Positions 51,823-62,281 are shown, numbered from the stretch's first letter. The stretch is 64,000 nt of DNA from Segatella copri (GCF_015074785.1 NZ_CP042464.1:1550001-1614000); one strand, 5' to 3'. Translations and numbers: made by a program. The notes: generated from the letters alone by a model not told the origin.

Positions 51823-53399
51823 CCGCAACACTATAGTTTAATATTATTTATAAGTGCCTGAGCAACAAAAAAGTTACCCAGGATTTTGCCATGTCAGAAT
51901 TTTCACTTACCTTAGTGTTGCGAAAAGAAGACAAGCAAAACTCTAATATGACATGGCAAAGATACAAATAAAATCTGAGAAACTCACTCCTTTTGGGGGA
52001 ATTTTTTCGATTATGGAGCAATTTGATGCTCTTTTAGCTCAAACCATAGATTCCACCTTGGGATTGAGATGCACTATGTTTGGTTATCAATATAGCGAGA
52101 TTCTACGCTCTCTGATGTGCGTATATCTTTGTGGTGGCTCATGCATTGAGGATGTTACAACTCACCTGATGAAACATTTGTCTCTTCATCCAACTCTTCG
52201 CACTTGCAGCGCAGACACCATATTACGTGCTATCGAAGAACTGACTTTTAAGAGCATCACCTATAAGTCTGCTTCTGGCAAATCCTATGATTTCAATACT
52301 GCAGACAAGATGAACTGCTTACTGGTCAATGCCCTGCTTGCTACTGGTCAATTGAAATCCGGTCAAGAGTATGATTTTGACTTTGACCATCAGTTCATTG
52401 AAACAGAGAAGTATGATGCAAAACCAACCTACAAGAAGTTCCTGGGCTATAGTCCAGGTGTGGCAGTCATTAACGACATGATTGTCGGTATTGAAAATAG
52501 AGACGGCAACACAAACGTGCGCTTCAACCAAAGAGAGACTTTGGAAAGAATCTTCAAGCGACTGGAGGCATCAGAAGTATATATATCCCGTGCCCGCATG
52601 GATTGCGGCTCATGCTCGGAGGAAATCGTAGATATGGTAGAGGCTCATTGCAGGCATTTTTATATTCGTGCCAACAGATGCTCTTCCTTCTACGATTCCA
52701 TGTTTGCCTTGACTGGATGGAAAACTGTTGAAATCAACGGTATTGAATTTGAGCTGAATTCCATCCTTGTTGAGAAATGGAAAGGAAAACCGTATCGTCT
52801 TGTCATACAGAGACAAAGGCGAATAGATGGAGACCTTGACATTTGGGAAGGCGAATATACCTACAGATGTATACTGACTAACGATTACAAGTCGAGTGCA
52901 AGAGACATCGTGGAATTCTACAATCTTCGTGGTGGCAAGGAACGCATCTTCGATGACATGAACAATGGCTTTGGCTGGAATCGATTGCCAAAATCGTTCA
53001 TGGCACAGAATACTGTATTCCTGCTTATGACAGCTCTCATCAGAAACTTCTACAAAGCTATTATGCAGAGATTGAAAACCCATGAATTTGGATTGCGTGC
53101 CACCAGCAGAATCAAGACCTTTGTTTTCAAGTTCATCTCTGTTCCTGCGAAATGGATTAAGACATCACGTAGGCATGTATTGAACATTTACTCAGACAAC
53201 AATGCTTATGCCAACCTGTTCAAGACAGACTTTGGTTAAAGACCATGCTTTTCTGGTTAAACCAGCGTATTACCTCAAGTCGCTTTATGGGGTAAGGGGA
53301 TTTTGTGTCTGCGACATTTCTGTTGTGCAAGAAATATGTACAATAAAATGAATTTTGTCGCTTTGCAAGCAAAATCCCACTAAACCCTATAGGTTGCGG
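51823..53399 (+). mobile_element. IS1380-family insertion sequence, 1577 bp
   Basis: Terminal inverted repeats CCGCAACACTATAGTTTA (51823-51840) and TAAACCCTATAGGTTGCGG (53381-53399) match at about 15 positions. A 3-bp direct repeat ATT (51820-51822, 53400-53402) flanks it. One transposase gene fills most of the element. Length and transposase suit the IS1380 family. Both ends and the reading frame are intact, so it may still be active. Confidence 0.88.
51953..53239 (+). CDS. IS1380-family transposase
   Basis: The 428-residue DDE transposase has DFDFDHQFIETEKYDAKPTY (first catalytic Asp region), VYISRARMDCGSCSEE (second) and EFYNLRGGKERIFDDMNNGF (third, with the E), followed by the typical C-terminal helices (NTVFLLMTALIRNFYKAIM). 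The order and sequences match IS1380-type transposases of Bacteroides and Prevotella. It is full length. Confidence 0.93.
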   Translation: MAKIQIKSEKLTPFGGIFSIMEQFDALLAQTIDSTLGLRCTMFGYQYSEILRSLMCVYLCGGSCIEDVTTHLMKHLSLHPTLRTCSADTILRAIEELTFKSITYKSASGKSYDFNTADKMNCLLVNALLATGQLKSGQEYDFDFDHQFIETEKYDAKPTYKKFLGYSPGVAVINDMIVGIENRDGNTNVRFNQRETLERIFKRLEASEVYISRARMDCGSCSEEIVDMVEAHCRHFYIRANRCSSFYDSMFALTGWKTVEINGIEFELNSILVEKWKGKPYRLVIQRQRRIDGDLDIWEGEYTYRCILTNDYKSSARDIVEFYNLRGGKERIFDDMNNGFGWNRLPKSFMAQNTVFLLMTALIRNFYKAIMQRLKTHEFGLRATSRIKTFVFKFISVPAKWIKTSRRHVLNIYSDNNAYANLFKTDFG

Positions 53400-53458
53400 A
53401 TTTGAGGGATTAATCTTTTCTGGTGCTTATTCCAGTAATCTTCAAATTCTTTTTCCAT
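53400..53458 (-). pseudogene. Small membrane protein gene, 5' part, cut by IS insertion
   Basis: From the ATG at 53458 the minus strand encodes MEKEFEDYWNKHQKRLIPQ before running into the IS end at 53400. An in-frame ATG at 53467 adds Met-Asp-Cys. A proper promoter precedes it at 53538-53568. With 51498-51822 it makes one gene of about 125 codons. Confidence 0.8.
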
Positions 53459-53537
53459 GCAATCCATTTACTGTTTTGTATTAAAACTAGACGGTTAAAA
53501 CTTCAATACTTATACTTTTCGTTATACTTTTCGGCTA

Positions 53538-53568
53538 CAAAGATAAGAATAATTATTCATTTCTCCAA
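53538..53568 (-). promoter_or_regulatory. Promoter of the interrupted membrane-protein gene
   Basis: Minus strand TTG (53568-53566), 20 nt, TATCTTTG (53545-53538); start codon about 80 bp downstream. The promoter now reads into the IS end. Confidence 0.65.
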
Positions 53569-53673
53569 AATTACAACATACTACTTTGAATATTTAACGT
53601 ATATTAGTTCTAATGGTCAAAACAAAAACTTCACTGCATCACTTGACAATAGCCTGCTTGTATATAGACTGGA

Positions 53674-53705
53674 AAAGGCAACACCCAACGACGGGCATTG
53701 CCTTT
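53674..53705 (-). terminator. Terminator after gltA
   Basis: AAAGGCAA-CA-CCC pairs with GGG-CA-TTGCCTTT around AACGAC; on the minus strand a T run follows. It lies 25 bp beyond the gltA stop. Confidence 0.75.
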
Positions 53706-53729
53706 CTTGTATAATAACAAAGAGGAATT

Positions 53730-55076
53730 TTATCTCTCATTCAGTGGCTTATATTCCAGTTCGCCAAGAATATTCTTATATGCAGGACGGATAATACGAC
53801 GGCCTTCGAAATTGAGTTCTTCAATACGATGGGCTGTCCAACCCACGATACGTGCCATGGCGAAAATAGGTGTATAGATTTCCTGTGGCAAACCAATCAT
53901 TTCATAGATAAAGCCACTGTAGAAATCAAGATTTGCACACGCTGGCTTGCTGCCTCCACGGTGTTCCTGCAGACATTTGATACCTTCCTGCTCTATCAGC
54001 TTCAGGAAATTATACTCGTCTTCTCTACCCTTTTCCTTGGCAAGTTCACCTGCCAGGCGCTTCAGTTCAACGGCACGTGGGTCACTCAAAGTATAGACCG
54101 CATGACCGATACCATAAATGAGACCTGTCTTGTCATAAGCCTCCTTGTTGAGCATTCGCTTAAGGTAAGTATCAAGTTCAGTTACATTACCCCAATCCTT
54201 GATAGCTTCTTTCAAGTGGTGGAACATATTGATAACCTTGATATTGGCACCACCATGCAAAGGACCCTTCAAACTACCGATACCAGCAGCAATAGAACTG
54301 TAAGTATCTGTACGGGTAGAAGATGTTACACGTACTGTAAAGGTTGAGTTGTTACCACCACCATGTTCTGCCTGGATAATCAGGAGAAGGTCGAGCATAC
54401 GGGCATCCAGTTCGGAATAGTTTTCATGCTTCATCATATAAAGAAAGTTCTCTGCAATAGAGAGATTCTCACGAGGATGACGAATATGTAGACTTCTACC
54501 CTGAACAGAGTGACGGTAGATATTGTATGCATAAGCAATGATGGTTGGGAACTTGGCAATCAATTCAATACTCTGGCGCATCAGATTGTCACGGCTGATG
54601 TCATCCGGATTCGGATCGAAGGTGTACATTTCGAGCACACAACGGGCCAGGATGTTCATGATGTTGCTGCCTTCCAGCTCGATGATATGGGTAATCGTAC
54701 GATGATCAAGCGGCATATTATCGTTCAGGAGTTCTCTGAAAGCATCCAATTCCTCCTTATCAGGCAACTGGCCCGAGAGCAGCAGGAAGGCTACTTCCTC
54801 GAATCCGAAACGCTTCTCCTTCAAGAGAGGAGTTACCAGATCATCAAGTTCATAACCACGATAATAAAGTTTACCTTCTGTAGGAGTCAACTTACCTTCT
54901 GCATCGCGCTCATAACCCACTACATTACCGATATTGGTCAGTCCGACCAACACACCAGAGCCATCCTCATTACGAAGTCCACGCTTCACATTGAACTTCT
55001 TGAATGCATCCTTATCAATCTTGCATGAGTTTTTTACCTCATCGCTTAATTTATATATTAAATATTCTTTATTCAT
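53730..55076 (-). CDS. gltA: Citrate synthase
   Basis: From MNKEYLIYKLSDEVKNSC (ATG at 55076) the protein has 448 residues. Catalytic motifs include AEHGGGNNSTF (His), PLHGGANIKVINMFHHL, GLIYGIGHAVYTLSDPRA (His) and the C-terminal DFYSGFIYEMIGLP (Asp). It makes citrate from oxaloacetate and acetyl-CoA. A longer reading from 55127 would overlap the aconitase gene by 17 bp. It lies 34 bp downstream of that gene. Confidence 0.95.
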   Translation of the reverse strand: MNKEYLIYKLSDEVKNSCKIDKDAFKKFNVKRGLRNEDGSGVLVGLTNIGNVVGYERDAEGKLTPTEGKLYYRGYELDDLVTPLLKEKRFGFEEVAFLLLSGQLPDKEELDAFRELLNDNMPLDHRTITHIIELEGSNIMNILARCVLEMYTFDPNPDDISRDNLMRQSIELIAKFPTIIAYAYNIYRHSVQGRSLHIRHPRENLSIAENFLYMMKHENYSELDARMLDLLLIIQAEHGGGNNSTFTVRVTSSTRTDTYSSIAAGIGSLKGPLHGGANIKVINMFHHLKEAIKDWGNVTELDTYLKRMLNKEAYDKTGLIYGIGHAVYTLSDPRAVELKRLAGELAKEKGREDEYNFLKLIEQEGIKCLQEHRGGSKPACANLDFYSGFIYEMIGLPQEIYTPIFAMARIVGWTAHRIEELNFEGRRIIRPAYKNILGELEYKPLNER

Positions 55077-55110
55077 AACTGTTACTATTTTAGCTGCATG
55101 GCTACAACTA

Positions 55111-57378
55111 TTATTTCTTTGCAGCAAAGTTCAATGCAGAACCAGCCTTAAACCATGCAATCTGTGTATCATTATAAGTATGCTCAACCTCGAAACTATC
55201 CTCAGAACCATCCTTGTGCTTCAGGGTGACGGTGAGTTTAGAACCTGGCGCAAACTCCTTCAAACCTGTCAAAGAGATGCGGTCGTCCTCCTGCACCTTA
55301 TTATAATCATCCTTGTTGCAGAATGTGAGGGCAAGCATACCCTGCTTCTTCAGGTTGGTTTCGTGGATGCGGGCGAAACTCTTGGCGAGAATCACCTTCA
55401 CGTTGAGGAAACGAGGCTCCATAGCTGCATGCTCACGGGAAGAACCTTCACCATAGTTATCCTCTGCCACCACGATGCTGCTGATGCCTTTTGCCTTGTA
55501 AGCCTTGGCAGCGGTAGAAACCTCGACATAAGCACCATCCAACTGGTTCTTCACCTTATTGCTCTCACCGTTAAAGACATTAACGGCACCCATTAAAAGG
55601 TTGTCGGAGATGTTCTGCAAATGTCCACGGAACTTCAGCCAAGGACCCGCCATAGAGATGTGGTCGGTGGTACATTTGCCCTCGGTTTTGATAAGAAGCG
55701 GCATATCTGTCAGGTCTTTTCCATCCCATGGAGCAAACGGAGCAAGTTTCTGGAGTCGGTTGCTGTCAGGCGCAATAACTACCTCTACATTGGCATTTTC
55801 TTCGCTTGGAGCAATGAATCCCTTATCCTCTACGGCAAAACCCTTAGGTGGGAAGGTGAAACCTGTAGGCGCATCGAGCATCACGCTGTTGCCCTCCTTA
55901 TCCAACAAGGTATCGGTAGCCGGATTGAAGTCGAGACGGCCCGCAATGGTGAGAGCCACGGTGAGCTCTGGACTGCCGATGAAGGCAAACGTATTAGGGT
56001 TGCCATCAGCACGGCGGCGGAAGTTTCGGTTGAAAGAAGTGACGATGGCATTCTTGCGCGTATTATCATCGGTATGACGCTTCCACTGTCCGATGCAAGG
56101 ACCGCAGGCATTGGTCATGATGAGGGCTCCAATCTTCTTGAAATCATCAAGGATGCCATCACGCTCGGCTGTATAGCGAATCTGCTCTGAACCCGGGTTG
56201 ATGATAAGCTGTCCCTTCACCTCAATACCTTTCTCATAAGCCTGACGGGCAATGCTGGCAGCACGGGCCAAGTCCTGATAAGAAGAGTTGGTACAGCTAC
56301 CTACCAATCCGACTTCTACTACCATCGGATAATCGTTGGCAGGACCTTTTGCCTTCATGTGAGAGATTGGTGTGGCTGCATCTGGAGTGAACGGACCGTT
56401 AAGATGAGGTTCAACCTTAGAAAGGTCGATTTCAACAATCTGGTCGTAGAAAGCAGACGGATCTGCCAACACCTCATCATCAGCACGGAGTTCGGCTGCA
56501 TTCATCTGTGCGAGAGATGCAATTTCTTCACGGCCTGTCTTGCGGAGATACTCGCTGGCATTCTGGTCGAATGGGAAGATAGAGCATGTGGCACCCAATT
56601 CGGCTCCCATGTTACAGATGGTAGCCTTGCCGGTAGTCGAGATACTGTCCAATCCCTCGCCGAAGTATTCGAGGATGGCGTTGGTTCCGCCCTTTACGGT
56701 AAGAATGCCGAGGATTTCGAGAATCACATCCTTAGGAGTGGCCCAGCCAGAGAGTTTACCTGTGAGATGCACACCAATGAGACGTGGCATCTTGAGTTCC
56801 CAAGGCTGACCGGTCAACACATCTACGGCATCAGCACCACCTACACCTACTGCCACCATGCCGAGACCGCCGGCATTAGGAGTATGAGAATCAGTACCCA
56901 CCATCATACCTCCAGGGAATGCATAGTTTTCGAGCACTACCTGATGGATGATTCCGGCACCAGGTCCCCAGAATCCGATATGATATTTCTGAGAAACAGA
57001 TTTCAGGAAGTCATATACCTCCTTATTGGTCTTGCAAGCCTCAGGAAGATCTTGTGTTGCGCCCACATCGGCACGAATCAAGTGATCACAATGTACGGAA
57101 GCAGGTACGGCCACCTTGTCCTTACCCGCATTCATGAACTGCAAGAGTGCCATTTGCGCAGTCGCATCCTGCATCGCCACGCGATTAGGACGGAAGTCAA
57201 CATATTCTATACCTCTTTTATATGGTCGCAACTGTGTAGGGTCGAAAAGATGCGCAAAGAGCACCTTCTCGGCATAAGTAAGAGGTCGTTTCACCGTAGC
57301 CTTAGCCTGGGCTACACTTTCCGAATACGAAGCGTAAAAGCTTCTCAGCATTTCAATGTCCAATATCATCTTGTTCAC
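55111..57378 (-). CDS. acn: Aconitate hydratase
   Basis: The 755-residue protein has the 4Fe-4S ligands in [11 protein letters not shown] and [31 protein letters not shown] and the swivelling C-terminal domain with [17 protein letters not shown]. Length suits the mitochondrial-type aconitase common in Bacteroidota. It isomerises citrate to isocitrate. It is followed by gltA; isocitrate dehydrogenase, which often completes this cluster in relatives, is absent from the window. Confidence 0.95.
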   Translation of the reverse strand: MNKMILDIEMLRSFYASYSESVAQAKATVKRPLTYAEKVLFAHLFDPTQLRPYKRGIEYVDFRPNRVAMQDATAQMALLQFMNAGKDKVAVPASVHCDHLIRADVGATQDLPEACKTNKEVYDFLKSVSQKYHIGFWGPGAGIIHQVVLENYAFPGGMMVGTDSHTPNAGGLGMVAVGVGGADAVDVLTGQPWELKMPRLIGVHLTGKLSGWATPKDVILEILGILTVKGGTNAILEYFGEGLDSISTTGKATICNMGAELGATCSIFPFDQNASEYLRKTGREEIASLAQMNAAELRADDEVLADPSAFYDQIVEIDLSKVEPHLNGPFTPDAATPISHMKAKGPANDYPMVVEVGLVGSCTNSSYQDLARAASIARQAYEKGIEVKGQLIINPGSEQIRYTAERDGILDDFKKIGALIMTNACGPCIGQWKRHTDDNTRKNAIVTSFNRNFRRRADGNPNTFAFIGSPELTVALTIAGRLDFNPATDTLLDKEGNSVMLDAPTGFTFPPKGFAVEDKGFIAPSEENANVEVVIAPDSNRLQKLAPFAPWDGKDLTDMPLLIKTEGKCTTDHISMAGPWLKFRGHLQNISDNLLMGAVNVFNGESNKVKNQLDGAYVEVSTAAKAYKAKGISSIVVAEDNYGEGSSREHAAMEPRFLNVKVILAKSFARIHETNLKKQGMLALTFCNKDDYNKVQEDDRISLTGLKEFAPGSKLTVTLKHKDGSEDSFEVEHTYNDTQIAWFKAGSALNFAAKK

Positions 57379-57660
57379 AATTTTAATTAATTATACACTC
57401 TTTCGAGCAATTCTGTTTGCAAAAATACAACTTTTTCTACAAATAGTAGCATGTTTTATCGAAAATTTATCATTTTGATATGATTTTTCTGTTTTTTGAT
57501 AATTTTGTTGCATATTTATACGTTAATCACTCTCTTTCTCCAGAAAAGCAGGATTATGATATGAAAAGACAAGAATGGCTACGGAAAGGCAGGAAAACAG
57601 AGAAAAAAGAAAGGAAAGTGAAGAAAAGAGAAGTAAAAATGAAAGAAAAAGCAAAAATTT

Positions 57661-57691
57661 TTGGTGCTCTCCGCATTATTTATTATTTTTG
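57661..57691 (+). promoter_or_regulatory. Promoter of trmD, almost touching the start codon
   Basis: TTG at 57661-57663, 20 nt, TATTTTTG at 57684-57691, then C. With the ATG at 57700 the expected leader is only a few nucleotides. The 100 bp before it (57557-57655) is a purine-rich tract with no gene. Confidence 0.65.
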
Positions 57692-57699
57692 CAGATGTT

Positions 57700-58374
57700 A
57701 TGAGAATAGACATTATTACAGTATTACCAGAGATGCTGGAGGGATTCTTCAATGAGTCCATTCTGGCACGTGCGCAGAAGAAGGGGCTAGCGGAGATTCA
57801 TCTGCACAACCTGCGTGACTACACATTAGATAAATGGAAACGTGTGGACGACTATCCATACGGCGGAAGTGCCGGCATGGTGATGCAATGTGAACCAATA
57901 GACCGCTGCATAGCTGCGCTGAAGGCAGAGCACGAGTATGATGACGTGATTTACGTTTCGCCAGATGGTGAAACTTTCAACCAGAAGATAGCCAACGAAA
58001 TGTCGATGCAGGGTAACCTCATCATCCTCTGCGGTCACTACAAGGGTATTGACCAGCGTGTGCGCGACCATCTCATTACCCGCGAAATCAGTGTAGGTGA
58101 TTATGTGCTGACGGGTGGCGAACTTGCTGCAGCCATCATCTCAGATGCCGTCATCCGACTGGTTCCGGGTGTTATCAGCGACGAACAGAGTGCACTTTCC
58201 GACTGTTTCCAGGACGACATTCTTGCTGCCCCTATCTACACCCGTCCTGCCGACTACAAGGGATGGAAGGTTCCGGAGATTCTGCTCAGTGGCAACGAAG
58301 CCAAGATTCGCCAGTGGGAATTCGACCAGGCCATGGAAAGAACAAAGCGCCTGCGCCCTGACCTGCTGAAATAA
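57700..58374 (+). CDS. trmD: tRNA (guanine-37-N1)-methyltransferase
   Basis: The 224-residue protein starts [17 protein letters not shown] and has the SPOUT trefoil-knot motifs [31 protein letters not shown] and [16 protein letters not shown], plus the C-terminal [20 protein letters not shown]. It methylates G37 next to the anticodon and prevents frameshifting. A longer reading from 57661 would start inside the -33 promoter box. Confidence 0.96.
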   Translation: MRIDIITVLPEMLEGFFNESILARAQKKGLAEIHLHNLRDYTLDKWKRVDDYPYGGSAGMVMQCEPIDRCIAALKAEHEYDDVIYVSPDGETFNQKIANEMSMQGNLIILCGHYKGIDQRVRDHLITREISVGDYVLTGGELAAAIISDAVIRLVPGVISDEQSALSDCFQDDILAAPIYTRPADYKGWKVPEILLSGNEAKIRQWEFDQAMERTKRLRPDLLK

Positions 58375-58405
58375 GAAGAAATCATTGCTGATTACTATCA
58401 TACCC

Positions 58406-58457
58406 AGAACGGTGATTTTTAGGCACGGTGTAATCCGTTCCTAAAAATCACCGTTCT
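58406..58457. terminator. Long perfect hairpin between trmD and the patatin gene
   Basis: AGAACGGTGATTTTTAGG (58406-58423) pairs perfectly with 58440-58457 around a 16-nt loop. There is no strong T run after it, so it may be a weak terminator or an RNA-stabilising stem for the convergent genes. Confidence 0.7.
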
Positions 58458-58519
58458 ACTCATTCTCAAGCCATATACTAAAACTCTACACCTTATTTAT
58501 CAACTACACCTTATTAATA

Positions 58520-59371
58520 TTATTCTTTTTCTACGCATTTTTCGCAGAAAGCCTCACCCAGCATGAAACCTTCTTCGTAGAGGCGTTCCAGTTTATCGGT
58601 ATCCTTCTCTATTCTGCCAACTTCCAACGGACGGATTGGACGGATACAGGTAATCTTACCCGCAGCCTCCAGATCATCTACAAGCTGGATCTGTTCGTTA
58701 TAAGCCCGATGACGGTGACTCAGAGCCACACGCAGGCGAGGATAGTTCTTATATAAATAAGGTATCTTATGGTCTTTGCCCATATCACGCCATCCTTTGT
58801 TGCGAGTCAGGACAACCACATTGTGTTGCCACCCCATGTCAATGGCGTGCTGTACCGGAATACTGTCCGCAATACCACCATCCAACATCGGAATGCCATC
58901 CACTTCCACAATCTTGCTCACATATGGCAAACTGCTGGAAGCACGCACAACATCCAGTGCACGCTGCCTGTCATGATTCTCGGAAAGATACATAGCCTTG
59001 CCCGTAAGACAATTGGTAGTAACCATCTCGAAACCATCGGCATACTTAAAATAGGTATCAAAATCGAAAGGCAAGAGCTGGTTCGGAAACTTATCGTAGA
59101 GCAATTTGCGGTCGAAGATACACCCCTGAGTCACCAGATGGCGAATACCGATATACTGGTATCGGGCCAGATAATCGATGTTAGAGATACGGGCACGCCG
59201 AGGTTGGCGGCTCATATACGACATGCCATTACATGCCCCAGCCGATACAGCCACCGTATAAGGGAAATGAACATCATGCTTCATGAAGGCATCCAGTACC
59301 CCACTGGTGAAGACCCCTCGCATGCCTCCTCCCTCAAGAACCAAACCTGTTGTTTTCAAATTCAATTTCAT
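58520..59371 (-). CDS. Patatin-like phospholipase
   Basis: From MKLNLKTTGLVLEGGG (ATG at 59371) the protein has 283 residues. The oxyanion loop is EGGGMRGVFTSG, the nucleophile Ser lies in AVSAGACNGM (the first Gly of GxSxG is replaced by Ala-Val), and the dyad Asp in MLDGGIADSIP. It probably hydrolyses acyl lipids; it has no signal peptide. A longer start at 59431 is possible but unusual for the family. Confidence 0.88.
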   Translation of the reverse strand: MKLNLKTTGLVLEGGGMRGVFTSGVLDAFMKHDVHFPYTVAVSAGACNGMSYMSRQPRRARISNIDYLARYQYIGIRHLVTQGCIFDRKLLYDKFPNQLLPFDFDTYFKYADGFEMVTTNCLTGKAMYLSENHDRQRALDVVRASSSLPYVSKIVEVDGIPMLDGGIADSIPVQHAIDMGWQHNVVVLTRNKGWRDMGKDHKIPYLYKNYPRLRVALSHRHRAYNEQIQLVDDLEAAGKITCIRPIRPLEVGRIEKDTDKLERLYEEGFMLGEAFCEKCVEKE

Positions 59372-59542
59372 AACACACTCTCTGCTTTTAAAATTCTGAA
59401 AATAATTATATTTTGCTCGCTGCATAGACAATTTTCTTACATTTTGTCTAGCAAAAAGCCGTTTTTATATTAATTATTTATAAATTTACGCGTTTTATTC
59501 AATTTTGCTTGCAAAGATACGTATTTTTTGGGAAATAATTGC

Positions 59543-59550
59543 TAACTTTG
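59543..59550 (+). promoter_or_regulatory. -7 promoter box of the aminopeptidase P gene
   Basis: TAACTTTG followed by C, about 30 bp before the ATG at 59580; no clear -33 element at the usual spacing. Confidence 0.45.
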
Positions 59551-59579
59551 CAAGCAAAATAATGTAAAATACTAAAAAT

Positions 59580-60986
59580 ATGTTCAGCAAAGAGACTTAC
59601 ATCAGCCGCAGACAGGAGTTGAAGAAGCTTGTGAAAAGCGGCGTAATTATACTTTTCGGAAACAACAATTCACCATGTAATTTCCCTAATAACGGATATT
59701 ACCCTTTCCGTCAGGACTCGACATTCCTCTATTATTTCGGATTGCAGCGAGACGGTCTGGTAGGTGTGATAGATATAGACAACGATATTGAAACCCTAAT
59801 TGGCGATGACATCGACCTCGTAGACATCGTATGGTACGGAAGCGTTGACAGTGTTCACGATCTTGCAGCGCAGGTAGGCGTTCACAACTCAGCACCTATG
59901 AAAACGCTCAAGACTATCTGCAACGACGCCATGTCGAAGAAGCGCAAGATTCATTTCCTGCCACCTTACCGCTACGACATCAAGCTGCAGGTATTCGACC
60001 TTCTGGGCATCCATCCTAACCAGCAGAAAGAAGAGGCCAGCATGGACCTCATCAAGGCTGTTGTGAAGATGCGTTCAACTAAGACCCAGGAAGAAATCGA
60101 GGAATTGGAGCGTGCTGCTGTCATCGGATACAAGATGCATACCACAGCGATGAAGCTCGTACGTCCGGGTGTGACAGAAAAATATGTTGCAGGTCAGGTA
60201 AGCGGCATTGCCCACTCTTACGGAGCCATGGTCAGTTTCCCAACCATCTTCAGTCAGCACGGTGAAATTCAGCATGGTTATCCATCTATGAATGTACTGG
60301 AAGAAGGCAGACTGGCACTCTGTGATGCAGGTGCAGAAACTATGAACAACTACTGTTCAGACAACACCCGCACCATGCCGGTAAGCGGAAAGTTCAGCCA
60401 GCGCCAGTTGGAAATCTACTCTATTGTAGAAGAATGCCACGACCATGCACTGGATGTAGCCAAGCCAGGCGTAAAATGGGCTGACGTACACTTCTCTGTT
60501 TGCCGCCTGCTCTTCGACCGCATGAAGGAACTCGGACTTGCAAAGGGTGATACAGAAGAGGCTGTAAAGGCTGGAGCACACGCCATGTTCCTGCCTCATG
60601 GTTTGGGCCACATGATGGGAATGGATGTTCACGACATGGAAAACCTCGACCAGATTAACGTTGGTTTCGACGAAGAGGTACGCCCTAATCTGGAGCAATT
60701 CGGTACCAACTGCCTGCGTATGGGTCGCCGTCTGCAGGAAGGTTTCGTGGTAACCGACGAGCCGGGAGTTTACTTCATCCCTGCCCTCATCGACGACTGG
60801 AAGGCATCCGGTCACTGTGCAGAATTCCTCAACTTCGACAAGATTGAGACCTATAAAGATTTCGGTGGTATCCGAATTGAGGACGATGTACTCATCACCA
60901 AAGATGGTTGCAGATTCCTGGGCAAAGACCGCATACCTTATCATCCAAAAGATGTTGAGGAGTTCATGGCAGCCAACAAGGAATAA
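59580..60986 (+). CDS. Xaa-Pro aminopeptidase (aminopeptidase P family)
   Basis: The 468-residue M24B enzyme has an N-terminal creatinase-like domain (NGYYPFRQDSTFLYYFGLQ) and the pita-bread catalytic domain with metal ligands CDAGAETMNNYCSDNTRT (two Asp), LPHGLGHMMGMDVHD (His), TDEPGVYF (Glu) and IRIEDDVL (Glu). It removes N-terminal residues before proline, in the cytoplasm. It is followed 83 bp later by a secreted cysteine peptidase. Confidence 0.94.
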   Translation: MFSKETYISRRQELKKLVKSGVIILFGNNNSPCNFPNNGYYPFRQDSTFLYYFGLQRDGLVGVIDIDNDIETLIGDDIDLVDIVWYGSVDSVHDLAAQVGVHNSAPMKTLKTICNDAMSKKRKIHFLPPYRYDIKLQVFDLLGIHPNQQKEEASMDLIKAVVKMRSTKTQEEIEELERAAVIGYKMHTTAMKLVRPGVTEKYVAGQVSGIAHSYGAMVSFPTIFSQHGEIQHGYPSMNVLEEGRLALCDAGAETMNNYCSDNTRTMPVSGKFSQRQLEIYSIVEECHDHALDVAKPGVKWADVHFSVCRLLFDRMKELGLAKGDTEEAVKAGAHAMFLPHGLGHMMGMDVHDMENLDQINVGFDEEVRPNLEQFGTNCLRMGRRLQEGFVVTDEPGVYFIPALIDDWKASGHCAEFLNFDKIETYKDFGGIRIEDDVLITKDGCRFLGKDRIPYHPKDVEEFMAANKE

Positions 60987-61069
60987 AATTCCTGAAAGAG
61001 AAATCATTTCAGAAAAAGGAATCAGAGAGAAGATATAACAAGAACATTAATATAAAGAGAAAAGAATTC

Positions 61070-62281
61070 ATGAAGAAAACTATGATTGTTGCAGCCTTGA
61101 TGGCTTTGGTAGCCACAGGAGCAAATGCGAAGAAAGCTGCAGACTCTGCAGAAGTAGCAAAGAACAAACCTGTATTTACTGTAGTAAAGCAGAATCCTAT
61201 CACTAGCATCAAGGACCAGAACCGCAGTGGTACGTGCTGGGCTTACTCTACCCTCAGCTACTTCGAGAGCGAAATCTTGAAGAAGACAGGTAAGACCTAC
61301 GACCTCAGCGAAATGTTCGTAGCCAACAAGACTTATATGGACCGCGCCACAGTGGCAGTAAGAATGCACGGCGACGTGAGCTTCTCTGAGGGTGGTAGCG
61401 CCTACGATGTACTCTATGCTTTGCAGCACTATGGTATTGTACCTGAGTCTGCCATGCCTGCACCAGGTTCATTGACAGGTGACTCTTTGGCTAACTTCGG
61501 TGAGTTCTTCAACGTAATGACTCCATACGTAGAGGCAGTAGCAAAGAGCACAGCTAAGAAGCTTTCTCCAGCCTGGAAGAGCGGTCTTCAGGGCATCATC
61601 GACTCTTACATCGGTAAGGCTCCTGAGAAGTTTACATACGAGGGCAAGCAGTATACTCCACAGAGTTTCTGCCAGAGCCTCGGTTTGAATCTTGATGATT
61701 ATGTAACCATTACCAGCTACACCCACCACCCAATGTGGAGCAAGTTTGCTGTTGAGGTACAGGATAACTGGCGCTGGCCTTTGAGTTACAACGTTCCTAT
61801 GGAAGACATCTGCAAGATCATCGACAACGCTGTAAACAACGGTTACACAGTAGCTTGGGGTGGTGACGTAACAGAAGACGGTTTCACTCGCAAGGGTCTC
61901 GGTATCGCTTACGACGTAAAGAAGGTTCGCTCTATGGCCGGTACAGATGCTGACCATTGGTTCAAGCTCTCTAAGGACGAGAAGAAGGAGAAGTTTGATT
62001 CTCTCGGCGTAAATGCTCCTGAGATTGTTCCTACACAGGCTATGCGTCAGGAAGCATTCGACAATTGGGAGACAACTGATGACCACGGTATGCACATCTA
62101 CGGTATCGCTAAGGATCAGAACGGCAAGGAGTACTACATGGTTAAGAACTCTTGGGGCGAGTATGGTGACTACAAGGGAACCTGGTACATGACCAAGGCT
62201 TTCGTAGCCTACAAGACTATGGACTTCATGGTTAACAAGAACGCCCTTCCTAAGGACATCCGCAAGAAGCTCGGAATCTAG
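61070..62281 (+). CDS. Exported C1B-type (bleomycin hydrolase-like) cysteine peptidase
   Basis: The 403-residue protein has a signal peptide (MIVAALMALVATGANAK) and the papain-type triad: Cys in DQNRSGTCWAYS, His in DDHGMHIYGIA and Asn in MVKNSWGEYGDYKGTWYM. Order and length suit the C1B/PepC-bleomycin hydrolase group, whose members act as aminopeptidases in a hexameric barrel, although classic ones are cytoplasmic and this one is exported. It probably degrades peptides in the periplasm. Confidence 0.9.
   Translation: MKKTMIVAALMALVATGANAKKAADSAEVAKNKPVFTVVKQNPITSIKDQNRSGTCWAYSTLSYFESEILKKTGKTYDLSEMFVANKTYMDRATVAVRMHGDVSFSEGGSAYDVLYALQHYGIVPESAMPAPGSLTGDSLANFGEFFNVMTPYVEAVAKSTAKKLSPAWKSGLQGIIDSYIGKAPEKFTYEGKQYTPQSFCQSLGLNLDDYVTITSYTHHPMWSKFAVEVQDNWRWPLSYNVPMEDICKIIDNAVNNGYTVAWGGDVTEDGFTRKGLGIAYDVKKVRSMAGTDADHWFKLSKDEKKEKFDSLGVNAPEIVPTQAMRQEAFDNWETTDDHGMHIYGIAKDQNGKEYYMVKNSWGEYGDYKGTWYMTKAFVAYKTMDFMVNKNALPKDIRKKLGI

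Noticed and set aside
57480..57755. 91-residue lysine-rich open frame before trmD
   Set aside because: It lies in a purine-rich tract that gives open frames by composition, overlaps trmD and its promoter, and its C-terminal part is a different frame of trmD.
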